Shown here in pieces: positions 7,426 to 15,081 of a DNA stretch of 64,000 bases. The first letter of the stretch is position 1. The number at the start of each line of letters is the position of its first letter. The notes under the pieces are model-generated. The model made no database searches and had not been told where the DNA came from. It saw only the letters and a list, made by a program, of their open reading frames with translations. This DNA is from Catelliglobosispora koreensis DSM 44566. Lineage in GTDB: Bacteria > Actinomycetota > Actinomycetes > Mycobacteriales > Micromonosporaceae. The stretch spans positions 147,790 to 211,789 of the forward strand of contig NZ_KB903290.1 of NCBI RefSeq assembly GCF_000379685.1, in the 5' to 3' direction. A program made the translations under genes and the position numbers.

Positions 7426-9117
7426 GTGAAAGCCCGTGCTGCCGCCCTGCTCGTGATCGCCGCGTTGCTGCTTGCGTTTCGCATCTGGTACTTCGTGCGG
7501 CTCGGCGATTGGCTGTGGCTGATGCTCATTACGGCCACCGTGCAGTACACGGTGATTGTCGCTGGCGTGATCGCGACCCGGCGGCGCCCAGATAGCCGGG
7601 TTGGCCTGATCTTGCTGGCGTGGGGTTTCTTCGTTGTCCTTAGAGGACCGGGCACCGCCGAGAGTGGCGCGCTGCTGGTCATCGAGAGCAGCTTGCAGCC
7701 CTGGTACTGGATCCTGCTCGCCCACGCGATGCTGACTTACCCGGACGGGCGAGCGCACACCCGCACCGAACGGGTGTTCCTGCTCGTGGGCTATCTGTGG
7801 CCGCTGTGGTGGTTCACCGCGTGGCTGTTCGCCGAACCGGCCTGGCTGTCTAACTGTCCCGCCAATGGCTGCCCGCCCAACCCGTTTCTGATTGAGCCGA
7901 CCAAACCGTTCGTTGACCTGTGGTTCACGTTCAACAATGTGATCGCTATCGGCATCGGGCTCTGGTTCCTTAGCTTGGTTATCTTGCGGCGGCGGCGAAT
8001 GGCGGCACCACAGCGGCGAAGTGCCGCGCCGGCGCTGTGGGCGACCGGGGTGCTGCTGTTCGCGTACCTTCTGGAAGCGGCGCTGTTCTTGTTCCAGGTT
8101 CCCGATGGCGATCTGTGGGCGGTGATGTATTGGACTAAGCGTCTGGCCACCTTCCTGGTACCAATCGGGTTGTTGATCGCTCTGGTGAACACCAAGCTGG
8201 CGCGGGCCGATGTGGCGGCCCTGCTGGTGCGGCTTCGTCACGCTGACGCTGGCGAACTGCAGGCGAGCCTGGCGAAATTGTTTCGTGATCCGTCCGTGCG
8301 CATTGTCCAAGAGGTCTCGCCGCAGGAGCACAGTGAAGTCACCGACCTCGGCGATGGCTACGTGATGCTGCACCATCAAAGTGCCCGCACCGAAGACCCG
8401 GAGCTGTTCGAGGCTGGTGTCGCCGCGGCGCGGATGACCATCGACAACGCTCGCCTGAGCCGGCAGGTTCAAGCACAGCTGGCCGAGGTGAGTGCCTCCC
8501 GCGAACGGCTCGTCCAGGCCGCTGAGGCGGAACGTAAACGGGTGGAACGGGATCTGCATGACGGTGCGCAACAGCAACTGATTGGCGTAGGTCTCGCGCT
8601 GCAAACCGCTCGCCTGGAGATGCCCGACAGTCATCCGGTGGCCGCGATGCTCGATGACGCGACCGGTCAGCTGCGGCAGTCAATTGACGAATTGCGTTCG
8701 CTGGCAAGGGGTTTGCGCCCGGCCATGCTCACCGAACGTGGACTGGCCACAGCTCTTGCCGAGTTGCGCCGCCGCAGCAACGTGCCGATAGCACTTGAAG
8801 TCGACACGCGCCGGTTCGGCGAAGATGTCGAGACCACGGCATACTTCGTTGTCAGCGAAGCACTTCAGAACGCCACCCGGCACGCTTGCGGCGCGCACCT
8901 CCAGGTCCGCGTGACTTTTTCCAGCGATGAACTGCAGATTCTGGTACGCGATGATGGCCCCGGCGGCGCCGATGTCCACAAAGGATCTGGGCTGCGCGGC
9001 TTGTCCGACCGGGTGACCGCCATCGGCGGAACCCTTACCGTGCAAAGCCCGCCCGGCCAGGGCACCACCATCGAGGCGCGCATCCCGGCCACACCCCTCA
9101 CGCAGCGGAGTGAATGA
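7426..9117 (+). CDS. NarL-type sensor histidine kinase
   Basis: 563 aa from GTG 7426. The first ~270 residues hold about eight hydrophobic segments (e.g. VIAALLLAFRIWYFV, VGLILLAWGFFVVL, VFLLVGYLWPLWWFTAWLF), a polytopic membrane sensor. A linker with a coiled-coil look (~340-370) precedes a HisKA_3 dimerisation box, ERKRVERDLHDGAQQQL, with phospho-acceptor His378, then a HATPase domain (VSEALQNATRHA, DDGPGGAD, GLRGLSDRV, GQGTTIEARIP). The signal is unknown. The stop overlaps the start of the response regulator gene at 9114, so both are made together. It is divergent from the SGNH/lipoprotein operon, which could be a target, though this is only positional. Confidence 0.9.
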   Translation: MKARAAALLVIAALLLAFRIWYFVRLGDWLWLMLITATVQYTVIVAGVIATRRRPDSRVGLILLAWGFFVVLRGPGTAESGALLVIESSLQPWYWILLAHAMLTYPDGRAHTRTERVFLLVGYLWPLWWFTAWLFAEPAWLSNCPANGCPPNPFLIEPTKPFVDLWFTFNNVIAIGIGLWFLSLVILRRRRMAAPQRRSAAPALWATGVLLFAYLLEAALFLFQVPDGDLWAVMYWTKRLATFLVPIGLLIALVNTKLARADVAALLVRLRHADAGELQASLAKLFRDPSVRIVQEVSPQEHSEVTDLGDGYVMLHHQSARTEDPELFEAGVAAARMTIDNARLSRQVQAQLAEVSASRERLVQAAEAERKRVERDLHDGAQQQLIGVGLALQTARLEMPDSHPVAAMLDDATGQLRQSIDELRSLARGLRPAMLTERGLATALAELRRRSNVPIALEVDTRRFGEDVETTAYFVVSEALQNATRHACGAHLQVRVTFSSDELQILVRDDGPGGADVHKGSGLRGLSDRVTAIGGTLTVQSPPGQGTTIEARIPATPLTQRSE

Positions 9118-9767
9118 TGCGACTCGTCATTGCAGATGACTCTCTGATCATCCGGGCCGGATTAATCAAACTGCTCGGTGCCATAGATACCTTCGATGTC
9201 GTGGGGGAGGCGGCCGATGCTGAACAGCTGCACCGCATCATCGCCCACGAGCGACCCGACGTCGCGGTGGTCGACATCCGCATGCCGCCAACGCATACAG
9301 ATGAAGGGATCCGGGCCGCTTCGCGTATCCGCCGTGAGCATCCGTCGGTCGCTGTTTTGGTGCTATCGCAATACATTGAGGCGGCATACGCCATGGAGCT
9401 CCTCGAGGGCGGCAGCACGCACGTGGGCTACCTGCTCAAGGACCGCATCTTGCAGCGGGCCACCCTGATCGAGGCGATCGGCCGTATCCGCGATGGAGAA
9501 GTTGTCGTTGACTCCACGCTCGTTGACGCTCTGCTGGCGGCACCGGCCGTGCCCGCGGCGCTGGAGGCGTTGTCGGAGCGTGAGCGTGAGGTGCTCGCGT
9601 TGATGGCCGAGGGCCTGACCGACCGGGGCATCGCCGAGCGGCTCTCCGTTTCGCCCCGCACTGTTGGCACCCACATTCAGCACATCTTCGACCGGCTCGG
9701 AATCGCCGACACCGCAACGGACAACCGCCGTGTGCGGGCCGTTCTGTCCTATCTGGACGCCATCTAA
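9114..9767 (+). CDS. NarL/LuxR-type response regulator
   Basis: 217 aa from ATG 9114, overlapping the kinase stop; a second ATG at 9117 is equally possible. The receiver domain (1-120) has the acidic pocket IADDS, phospho-acceptor Asp54 in VVDIRMPP, Ser/Thr in VLVLSQY and the lysine in YLLKDR. The LuxR-type helix-turn-helix (~155-215) reads LSEREREVLALMAEGLTDR then GIAERLSVSPRTVGTHI. Partner of the kinase at 7426. Target genes are not evident from the sequence. Confidence 0.92.
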   Translation: MMRLVIADDSLIIRAGLIKLLGAIDTFDVVGEAADAEQLHRIIAHERPDVAVVDIRMPPTHTDEGIRAASRIRREHPSVAVLVLSQYIEAAYAMELLEGGSTHVGYLLKDRILQRATLIEAIGRIRDGEVVVDSTLVDALLAAPAVPAALEALSEREREVLALMAEGLTDRGIAERLSVSPRTVGTHIQHIFDRLGIADTATDNRRVRAVLSYLDAI

Positions 9768-9775
9768 ACGAGCGG

Positions 9776-9961
9776 CTACACCAACGCAAAGACACGTTCC
9801 TGTGGGTCGCCGACCGCGGCAAACAACGTTCCTGGCGCCAGAGCCGGGTCGACAGCGCGGATCGTGTCGGCCTCGAACGTGTCGAACCCAGGGCCACTGA
9901 TCCGCAGTCGCAGTTCCAGGCCGGGATCCTCAGTGGACCGTAGAGGGCGAGGCGGTTGCGC
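9776..9961 (-). pseudogene. Possible C-terminal coding remnant in frame behind the MerR gene
   Basis: Downstream of the MerR gene stop (TAA 9962-9964) the same frame stays open for about 60 codons to TAG 9776-9778. The translation, including LELRLRISGPGFDTFEADTI and LAPGTLFAAVGDPQERVFAL, has the composition and third-position GC of real protein. There is no ATG or GTG with a ribosome site. It may be a decayed tail of a small protein, or a stop-readthrough extension of the MerR protein. Evidence is composition only. Confidence 0.3.
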
Positions 9962-10306
9962 TTACTGGCTGCTGCTCTTGCGCTGCAGGATTTCGATCAT
10001 GGTGTGGGCGGCGGCCAACTGATATTCGAGGCTGACGATGCGGGTGGCGGCATCGATGCCGATGCCGGTGTTGACGAGTTCGCGTGCGCGGTTGGCGCGG
10101 TGCAGGTCGTCGCGGCTGTAGCGCCGGTGGCCGCCCTGCGACCGGGTGATTCCGCTGGTGCCCTCGAAAAGGCCTGCTGCTTCGGCGGCGCGCAGGAAGG
10201 CTGGGGTGACCCCGATGGCGTCTGCCGCCGCTCCCATCGAGTAGCCGGGGAAGGTGGCATCGTCGAGGGCGGTTTGGCGCTGTGTTGGGTGGGGCAGTGC
10301 GGACAT
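9962..10306 (-). CDS. MerR-family transcriptional regulator beside hsp20
   Basis: 114 aa from ATG 10306 with a near-perfect ribosome site GGAGGTGA. N-terminal winged helix: YSMGAAADAIGVTPAFLRAAE then a wing GGHRRYSRDDLHRA. A C-terminal helix (SLEYQLAAAHTMIEILQRK) would form the dimer coiled coil. No cysteine metal-binding loop, so not a metal-sensing MerR. It lies 136 nt downstream of hsp20 on the same strand. In actinobacteria, MerR-type proteins (the HspR type is the known case) commonly sit with and repress heat-shock genes. A role in hsp20 control is inferred from position. Confidence 0.82.
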   Translation of the reverse strand: MSALPHPTQRQTALDDATFPGYSMGAAADAIGVTPAFLRAAEAAGLFEGTSGITRSQGGHRRYSRDDLHRANRARELVNTGIGIDAATRIVSLEYQLAAAHTMIEILQRKSSSQ

Positions 10307-10442
10307 CGGGGGTCACCTCCAAACACATGGGAATGTTGCGGTCAACGGCTATCAAGTTTGATGGGCAGCGGCCGAGCGCGGCATGGCTTTCGCTGTGCCT
10401 CGCGTGCCGGGCTGCTGCCCTGTGTGGGTTGATGGGCGGCGC

Positions 10443-10949
10443 TTAGTGGGCCGCGCCGGCCTTTTCCCTGGCGTTGACGGCGGCCGTATACTGGCCGGTT
10501 TCCCCTGCGATCATTTTGTGGCCCTCATGCGACCCGATCGCCGAGTTCCCATCGCGCAAAATTTCGATCTTGCGCGGTTTGGCTTTTTCGGCAACGGGGA
10601 TCGTCAGGGTGAGCACGCCGTCGCGATACTCGGCCTTAATCGCGTCGACGGCTAGGCCGTCACCGAGGACCAATTGCCGGCTATAGGTGCCAGACGGCCG
10701 TTCAGAGACCAGGTAGCGCGAGTCTTCCGGATCCTTGCGCGTCCGCTCGGCCCGCACCGTCAGGGTGTTGTTTTCGGCTGACACGTCCAAAGATTCCGGG
10801 TCGATGCCGGGAAGGTCGAACCGGCACACGAACTCATCGCCGGTGCGCAGGGCGTCCATCGGCATCAACGCCGGTGTCCGGGCGGTTCCGAACACCTCGG
10901 CGGCGAGCCGGTCGAAGTCGCGGAACGGGTCGAAACGCAGGCTAGTCAT
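10443..10949 (-). CDS. Hsp20-family small heat-shock protein
   Basis: 168 aa from ATG 10949, which has GGAGGTG 6 nt upstream; longer open frame upstream is leader. The alpha-crystallin domain spans ~45-140: DEFVCRFDLPGIDPESLDVS, NNTLTVRAER, RYLVSERPSGTYSRQLVLGD, and the conserved A-x(n)-G-V-L-T-L-T-I-P end (YRDGVLTLTIPVAEKAKPRK). Holdase chaperone that keeps unfolding proteins soluble in the cytoplasm. The C-terminal tail (~30 residues past the domain) is longer than usual. It has a long 5' leader with a small upstream ORF, and a MerR regulator gene follows. Confidence 0.93.
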   Translation of the reverse strand: MTSLRFDPFRDFDRLAAEVFGTARTPALMPMDALRTGDEFVCRFDLPGIDPESLDVSAENNTLTVRAERTRKDPEDSRYLVSERPSGTYSRQLVLGDGLAVDAIKAEYRDGVLTLTIPVAEKAKPRKIEILRDGNSAIGSHEGHKMIAGETGQYTAAVNAREKAGAAH

Positions 10950-11029
10950 AACAGCACACCTCCAGATCTGTCCGGGGCCATTGCCCCACTTGTTGCGAAA
11001 GCTGTTTGTTTTCAGCGGTTTGGCCGCCG

Positions 11030-11113
11030 TTAGCCGCGCCGGTTTGGCGGGCGCAGACAGCCGAAACGCCACCAGCGACGGCGGCGGTAGTGGGCCGGTA
11101 CCAGCAAGGGCAT
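11030..11113 (-). CDS. Short upstream ORF in the hsp20 leader
   Basis: 27 codons from ATG 11113 (another ATG at 11119, two codons earlier) behind AAGGGGG. The predicted peptide is basic: a YRRRRWWRFG run in the middle, then PPNRRG. It ends 80 nt before the hsp20 start and lies between the predicted promoter and the gene. It could be a regulatory leader peptide or chance. Only the ribosome site and position support it. Confidence 0.3.
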   Translation of the reverse strand: MPLLVPAHYRRRRWWRFGCLRPPNRRG

Positions 11114-11168
11114 CACCATCACCCCCTTGTCGCCATGTTGTCCTCACAGGAACTCTGACCCAGCCGAC

Positions 11169-11205
11169 ACATAAATTATGTACCGACGGGAATAGATTTT
11201 GGCAA
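11169..11205 (-). promoter_or_regulatory. Putative hsp20 promoter with embedded palindrome
   Basis: On the minus strand TTGCCA (11205-11200) and TACATA (11182-11177) are 17 nt apart, a good vegetative-type promoter in otherwise GC-rich DNA. ACATAAATTATGT (11169-11181), a 13-nt palindrome, overlaps the -10 and start region and could be a repressor site. Transcription from here would give a ~215-nt leader before hsp20. The rest of 10950-11298 holds only the short upstream ORF. Confidence 0.45.
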
Positions 11206-11298
11206 GTTCTGAACCCAAAATTCTGGTGTCGCGCTACCGGCCGGTTCCGGGGTTTGCTTGGCGATCAAGGAAGAGCCGCTGAGTTCGTGCGCACTGCT

Positions 11299-11344
11299 AC
11301 CGCGAACGGCTCGCGCATCACGTGATGCGCGAGCCGTTCGCGGT
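11299..11344 (-). terminator. Perfect 46-nt palindrome directly after the ABC permease stop
   Basis: Each 23-nt arm is the exact reverse complement of the other (arm starts ACCGCGAACGG, centre at CACGTG, 11319-11324). It begins immediately past the permease stop codon (11345-11347 on the minus strand). There is no U-tract, as in many actinobacterial terminators. It could stop transcription in both directions, or be a bipartite protein site. A mismatch-free stem of this length is unusual. Confidence 0.6.
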
Positions 11345-12199
11345 TCAGACAGTGTCCCTCTTAATGAGGAGAAGGCCAGCCGCGACAGCGAAGGCGGCGG
11401 TGTACGCGGCGAGCAGAAGCGCTGCTGGCCCGCCGCTCAGAGTGGTCAGGACGCCGGGAGTCCCATCCTCGCTGAACGCGGTGGCGCCCAAAGATCCGGC
11501 TAGGGATCCGGCTGCTGTGCCCGGCAGGACATTCGCCAGCGCCTCGATCGGCCCGAGGACGTTTGCCACACCGCGCAGCAGGTTCTCGATGGCGAGCGCC
11601 CAGAGCATGCTCAGGCCGACAGCAAGGGCGGGACTGCGGGCCAGTGTCCCAGCCAGTGCGCCCGCCGCGGTCCACATGGCATAGATGAGCAGAGCCGAGC
11701 CAAATGCCCGCACGATCCCGGTTGCTGGGGGCCAGGCGAGCGGTTGCGATTCCGCCAGGGCGATTAGCGTGGCGGTGCTGAAGTTGAGCAGAAAGGCCGC
11801 GGTGACAAGGACAATCACGACGGTGAACAACGCCACGAGCGTGCCGCCATAGGCCGCGGCCCGTGAGGGCCCTTGGGTGAAGACGGTTTTCCACGTCCCC
11901 CAGCCGTAGCCGCCGCCCATGGTCAGCGCGCCCAGGATCAGCAGGATGACACCGCCGAACATGGGCATCCCCTGCACGGTGGTCACCGGCACATGAGCGG
12001 GCAGCAAGCCGCTGAGAACCTGTTCCGGTGCAAGACTTTCCGTGATCTCCGACCCGCTGCCACCGCGGTAGCTGAGGTAATCGAACACGTACCCGAACAA
12101 GATGTTGAGCGCCAATCCCACCCCGCCCATCACCCACAGCGCTGGCCATTTGCGTAGCCGCAAAAGCTCGGCCCGAGTACTCGCGAGCAGCCCGGTCAT
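11345..12199 (-). CDS. ABC-2-type exporter permease
   Basis: 284 aa with about six membrane segments: LWVMGGVGLALNILFGYVF near the N-terminus, then VILLILGALTMGGGYGWGTWKTVFTQGPSR, a typical ABC-2 loop motif, VVIVLVTAAFLLNF, LIYAMWTAAGALAGTLAR, AVGLSMLWALAIENLL, and a C-terminal helix AALLLAAYTAAFAVAAGLLL. The gene starts inside the stop of the ATPase gene (ATGA overlap). The permease and ATPase form a heteromeric exporter of unknown substrate, often lantibiotic- or lipid-type drugs when next to a two-component system, as here. Confidence 0.85.
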   Translation of the reverse strand: MTGLLASTRAELLRLRKWPALWVMGGVGLALNILFGYVFDYLSYRGGSGSEITESLAPEQVLSGLLPAHVPVTTVQGMPMFGGVILLILGALTMGGGYGWGTWKTVFTQGPSRAAAYGGTLVALFTVVIVLVTAAFLLNFSTATLIALAESQPLAWPPATGIVRAFGSALLIYAMWTAAGALAGTLARSPALAVGLSMLWALAIENLLRGVANVLGPIEALANVLPGTAAGSLAGSLGATAFSEDGTPGVLTTLSGGPAALLLAAYTAAFAVAAGLLLIKRDTV

Positions 12200-13095
12200 G
12201 GTTGCATCCCTTCAGTGATCTGGAAGAACGCCTCTTCGAGCGAGCGTTCGTGGACCCGGAGCTCGTGCAGCAGTGCGCCTTCTTCGACGAGCGCACGTGC
12301 GAGTTCTGAGGCAGTGGTGGCGCTGGCGTCAAGCCGAATGCCGTCGCCTAGCAGTTGCACCGCGTCGTCCCCGGCTATCCGCATAGCCACCGCGAGGGCC
12401 ACATCCAGCGGTTCGGCCCGGACGTAAAGTGAACTGATACCCCTGATGTCGGCGACCGTGCTCTGCGAAACCAGGCGGCCGTGGGAGATGACGCCGACGC
12501 GATCGCAGATGTCCTGCACTTCAGTCAGAAGGTGACTCGACAGCAGAACCGTTTTTCCGTGCTGTGCAAGCTCTTTGAGGAGGTGCCGCATGTCGGCCAT
12601 GCCTGCTGGGTCGAGCCCGTTGGTGGGTTCGTCGAGTATCAGCAGGTCCGGATCACCCAGCAGGGCCGAGGCGACGCCTAGGCGCTGTTTCATGCCCAGT
12701 GAGTAGGAACGAAACAACTCGGCGCCGCGAGTGTGCAAACCTGCCCGTTCCAGTGCCGCATCGGCGGCGCTGTCGGCTAAACCAAGGTATCGGGCCATCA
12801 CCCGCAGATTCGCGCGTCCCGACAGGTACGGATAGAAGCCTGGGCTCTCGATGAGCGCACCCGTGCGGGCAGTCGCCGCCTTGTCGCCAGGCTGGTGCCC
12901 GAGAACGCTGGCGCTGCCGCTCGTCGGCCGGGTCAGGCCGAGAAGCATCCGCAAGGTGGTTGTCTTGCCCGCACCGTTAGGCCCAAGGAATCCGTACAAC
13001 TCTCCTTTTTGGACGGTTAGACTGACTCCGTCGGCAACAGCCCGCTCGCCGTACTTCTTGGTTAGGCCTTCGGTGGTAACGACTGTTTCGGTCAT
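12196..13095 (-). CDS. ABC exporter ATP-binding protein
   Basis: 299 aa from ATG 13095 (MTETVVTTEGLTKKYG), the start that fits the family length and places the first beta strand correctly. Walker A GFLGPNGAGKTT, Q-loop region ALIESPGFYPYLS, signature SLGMKQRLGVA, Walker B LLILDEPTNGLDP and the H-loop LLSSHLLTEV are all intact. The C-terminal ~90 residues are the extension of the CcmA/BcrA drug-export class. Coupled to the permease gene by ATGA overlap. Divergent from the kinase-regulator pair at 13243-15065, the likely controller. Confidence 0.93.
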   Translation of the reverse strand: MTETVVTTEGLTKKYGERAVADGVSLTVQKGELYGFLGPNGAGKTTTLRMLLGLTRPTSGSASVLGHQPGDKAATARTGALIESPGFYPYLSGRANLRVMARYLGLADSAADAALERAGLHTRGAELFRSYSLGMKQRLGVASALLGDPDLLILDEPTNGLDPAGMADMRHLLKELAQHGKTVLLSSHLLTEVQDICDRVGVISHGRLVSQSTVADIRGISSLYVRAEPLDVALAVAMRIAGDDAVQLLGDGIRLDASATTASELARALVEEGALLHELRVHERSLEEAFFQITEGMQP

Positions 13096-13153
13096 GGCGA
13101 AAGCGTCGCAATTGGCGTCCCTGTCTGGCGCCGGCCGGGAACGGGACCTTGTG

Positions 13154-13169
13154 TACGCAGATTTGCGTA
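13154..13169. promoter_or_regulatory. Inverted repeat between ABC exporter and its two-component system
   Basis: TACGCA-GATT-TGCGTA is a perfect 6-4-6 inverted repeat in the divergent intergenic region, about 60 nt before the ABC ATPase start and 70 nt before the kinase start. This is the form and place expected for a response-regulator operator controlling both units. Inference from symmetry and position. Confidence 0.4.
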
Positions 13170-13242
13170 GGCTGTCTGCGCGTCCGGCAGGGCGACCAGT
13201 GTGTCTAAAAACGACTATCCTCGGTTCATGGGAGCTGGCCGA

Positions 13243-14403
13243 ATGCGTTCGCATGACTGGAAACGCCACTGGGGCGATGTCTGGCCGGTACTGCTGATCC
13301 TGATACCCGGATTGTTGGGCACCGGTTCAGCGGGCGACGACGAGCTCGGCTGGAGCAGACAGCCAGGCCTGTTCGCCTATGTGCTGGTCGTGTTCGCCGC
13401 ACTTTCCGCGGCCATGCTCCGCAGGCATCCCGAAGTCACGTTCTCCTGCTGCGCGGCGGCAGTCGTGGTGTACCTAGCGGCCGGGTATCCCGTCGGGCCG
13501 ATTCTGATCGCTGTGCCGGTCGCCGCAGGTGGCACAGCCGTTGCGTGGCCGTTACGCCGGGTGCTGGTGTGGAACGGCGCGCTGGCGCTAGCGGTGCTGA
13601 TCGCCGGTGGCATCAGGTTTTCCACCAATGTGGACGCGGCAAGGGGCCGGCCGTTTCTCGCGTGGCTGACGATATCGTTCGCCGCGGTGGCAGTGCTCAC
13701 CGCGATCGGCGCGGCGACCCGCGCGCGCCGCGAGTCGGAGGTCGGGCTGCGTGCCGCGCACGCCATGCGTGCCGTGTCCGACGAACGCCTGCGGATGGCT
13801 CAGGAGCTGCACGATTCGGTGGGCCACGGCCTGGCAGTGATCGCGATGCAGGCGGGAATTGCCTTGCATGTGCTGGAACGTAACTCCGCCAAGGCGCGGG
13901 AGTCCCTGGAGGCGATTCAGGCCGCGAGCCGTGAATCCTTACAAGGCATGCGTTTTCAGCTGGACCTGTGGCGGGGCTCTGATGGCGGTGAGCCTGACCG
14001 TCCGGCGCCAGGGCTGGCCGACGCTGAGGTCCTGCTGCGCCGCATCCGTGGTGGCGGGCTGGAGATACTGGCGGACATCCGCCCCGGCGAGCTACCACCG
14101 GACGTGGATGTGGCCGCTTATCGCATCCTGCAAGAGTCTTTGACTAACGTCCTGCGTCATGCCGGGCCGACGCTGGCCAGGGTGACGATCCTGCGGGAGA
14201 GCGACGAGCTGGTGCTAGAAATCGCCAACAATGGACCGGTCAATGAGCCGCCTACCGCAAGCGGCAGCGGCATTGCCGGCATGCGCGCGCGTGCCCAGGC
14301 TCTCGGCGGCCGGCTCGAAGCGGGCGTGCGGCCCGAGGGCGGGTTCGCGGTCAGCGCCAGGCTCCCGCTGGCCATCGCGACGGTGCAAGGATCCATGTCG
14401 TGA
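13243..14403 (+). CDS. NarL-type sensor histidine kinase (exporter-linked)
   Basis: 386 aa from ATG 13243, preferred because GGGAG (13230-13234) precedes it by 8 nt; ATG 13228 or GTG 13201 would add 5 or 14 residues. About five N-terminal membrane helices (VWPVLLILIPGLLG, FAYVLVVFAALSAAML, FSCCAAAVVVYLAAGY, VLIAGGIRF, AWLTISFAAVAVLTAIGA). HisKA_3 box RMAQELHDSVGHGLAVI with His190, then HATPase motifs (ILQESLTNVLRHA, ANNGPVNEP, GIAGMRARAQAL). Such short-loop kinases beside an ABC-2 exporter often sense membrane-active drugs directly. Its stop overlaps the regulator start. Confidence 0.9.
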   Translation: MRSHDWKRHWGDVWPVLLILIPGLLGTGSAGDDELGWSRQPGLFAYVLVVFAALSAAMLRRHPEVTFSCCAAAVVVYLAAGYPVGPILIAVPVAAGGTAVAWPLRRVLVWNGALALAVLIAGGIRFSTNVDAARGRPFLAWLTISFAAVAVLTAIGAATRARRESEVGLRAAHAMRAVSDERLRMAQELHDSVGHGLAVIAMQAGIALHVLERNSAKARESLEAIQAASRESLQGMRFQLDLWRGSDGGEPDRPAPGLADAEVLLRRIRGGGLEILADIRPGELPPDVDVAAYRILQESLTNVLRHAGPTLARVTILRESDELVLEIANNGPVNEPPTASGSGIAGMRARAQALGGRLEAGVRPEGGFAVSARLPLAIATVQGSMS

Positions 14404-15065
14404 TTCGTGTGGTGGTTGTTGACGACCAAGCGCTGGTACGGATGGGACTGCGGACGCTGCTGGAAGACGAGGCCGACACGGAACTGGTCGGCGAGGCCGC
14501 TGACGGCAGAGCTGGGGTCGAGATAGTCCGCCGGACCGTGCCGGATGTGGTGCTCCTCGACGTCCGTATGCCCATACTCGACGGGCTCGCCGCATTGCGT
14601 GAAATCACCTCGGACCGAGCACTCGCGACAGTCCGCATCATCATGCTGACAACGTTCGAGACGGACGAGTATGTCTTCGGGGCACTGCGAAACGGTGCCA
14701 GCGGCTTCATTCTCAAAGACTCACCGCCGAGTGAGCTGCTGCATGCGCTGCGGGTGGTTGCCGAAGGCGCCTCACTGCTTTCGCCCTCGGTGACCCGGCG
14801 TGTGATCCAGCAGTTCAGTGCGCGTGGCACGCCCCCGGGCATTTCCGCGCCCGAGTTAGAACGTCTCACTGACCGCGAACGGGAGATGGTGGCTTGGGTG
14901 GCCACCGGCCGGTCAAACGACGAAATCGCCGCCGAGCTGTTTGTCAGCCCGGCTACGGTGCGCACTCACGTGAGCCGTGCCATGGTCAAGCTTCGTGCCC
15001 GCGACCGCGCCCAGCTAGTCGTCTTCGCCGTCCAAGCTGGACTTAACGTGCCAGGAACGGACTGA
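14400..15065 (+). CDS. NarL/LuxR-type response regulator (exporter-linked)
   Basis: 221 aa from GTG 14400, overlapping the kinase stop by 4 nt. Receiver domain with VVVVDDQ, phospho-acceptor Asp54 in VLLDVRMPILDG, Thr in MLTTFE and Lys in FILKD. LuxR helix-turn-helix near residues 155-210: LTDREREMVAWVATGRSN then EIAAELFVSPATVRTHVSRA. Forms the two-component system with the kinase at 13243 and most likely regulates the divergent ABC exporter at 11345-13095. It converges on the LysR gene with a 16-nt gap. Confidence 0.92.
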   Translation: MIRVVVVDDQALVRMGLRTLLEDEADTELVGEAADGRAGVEIVRRTVPDVVLLDVRMPILDGLAALREITSDRALATVRIIMLTTFETDEYVFGALRNGASGFILKDSPPSELLHALRVVAEGASLLSPSVTRRVIQQFSARGTPPGISAPELERLTDREREMVAWVATGRSNDEIAAELFVSPATVRTHVSRAMVKLRARDRAQLVVFAVQAGLNVPGTD

Positions 15066-15081
15066 ACTCCCCGGAGGCGCG

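Noticed and set aside
7384..8634. Long leftward open frame (416 codons) opposite the histidine kinase
   Set aside because: It is antisense to a clear kinase, rich in Gln/Arg/Pro, without domains; an artefact of high third-position GC.
11030..11147. Extending Hsp20 upstream to 234 residues
   Set aside because: The strong ribosome site at ATG 10949 and the family N-terminus (MTSLRFDPFRDFDRL) fix the start; the upstream frame is leader.
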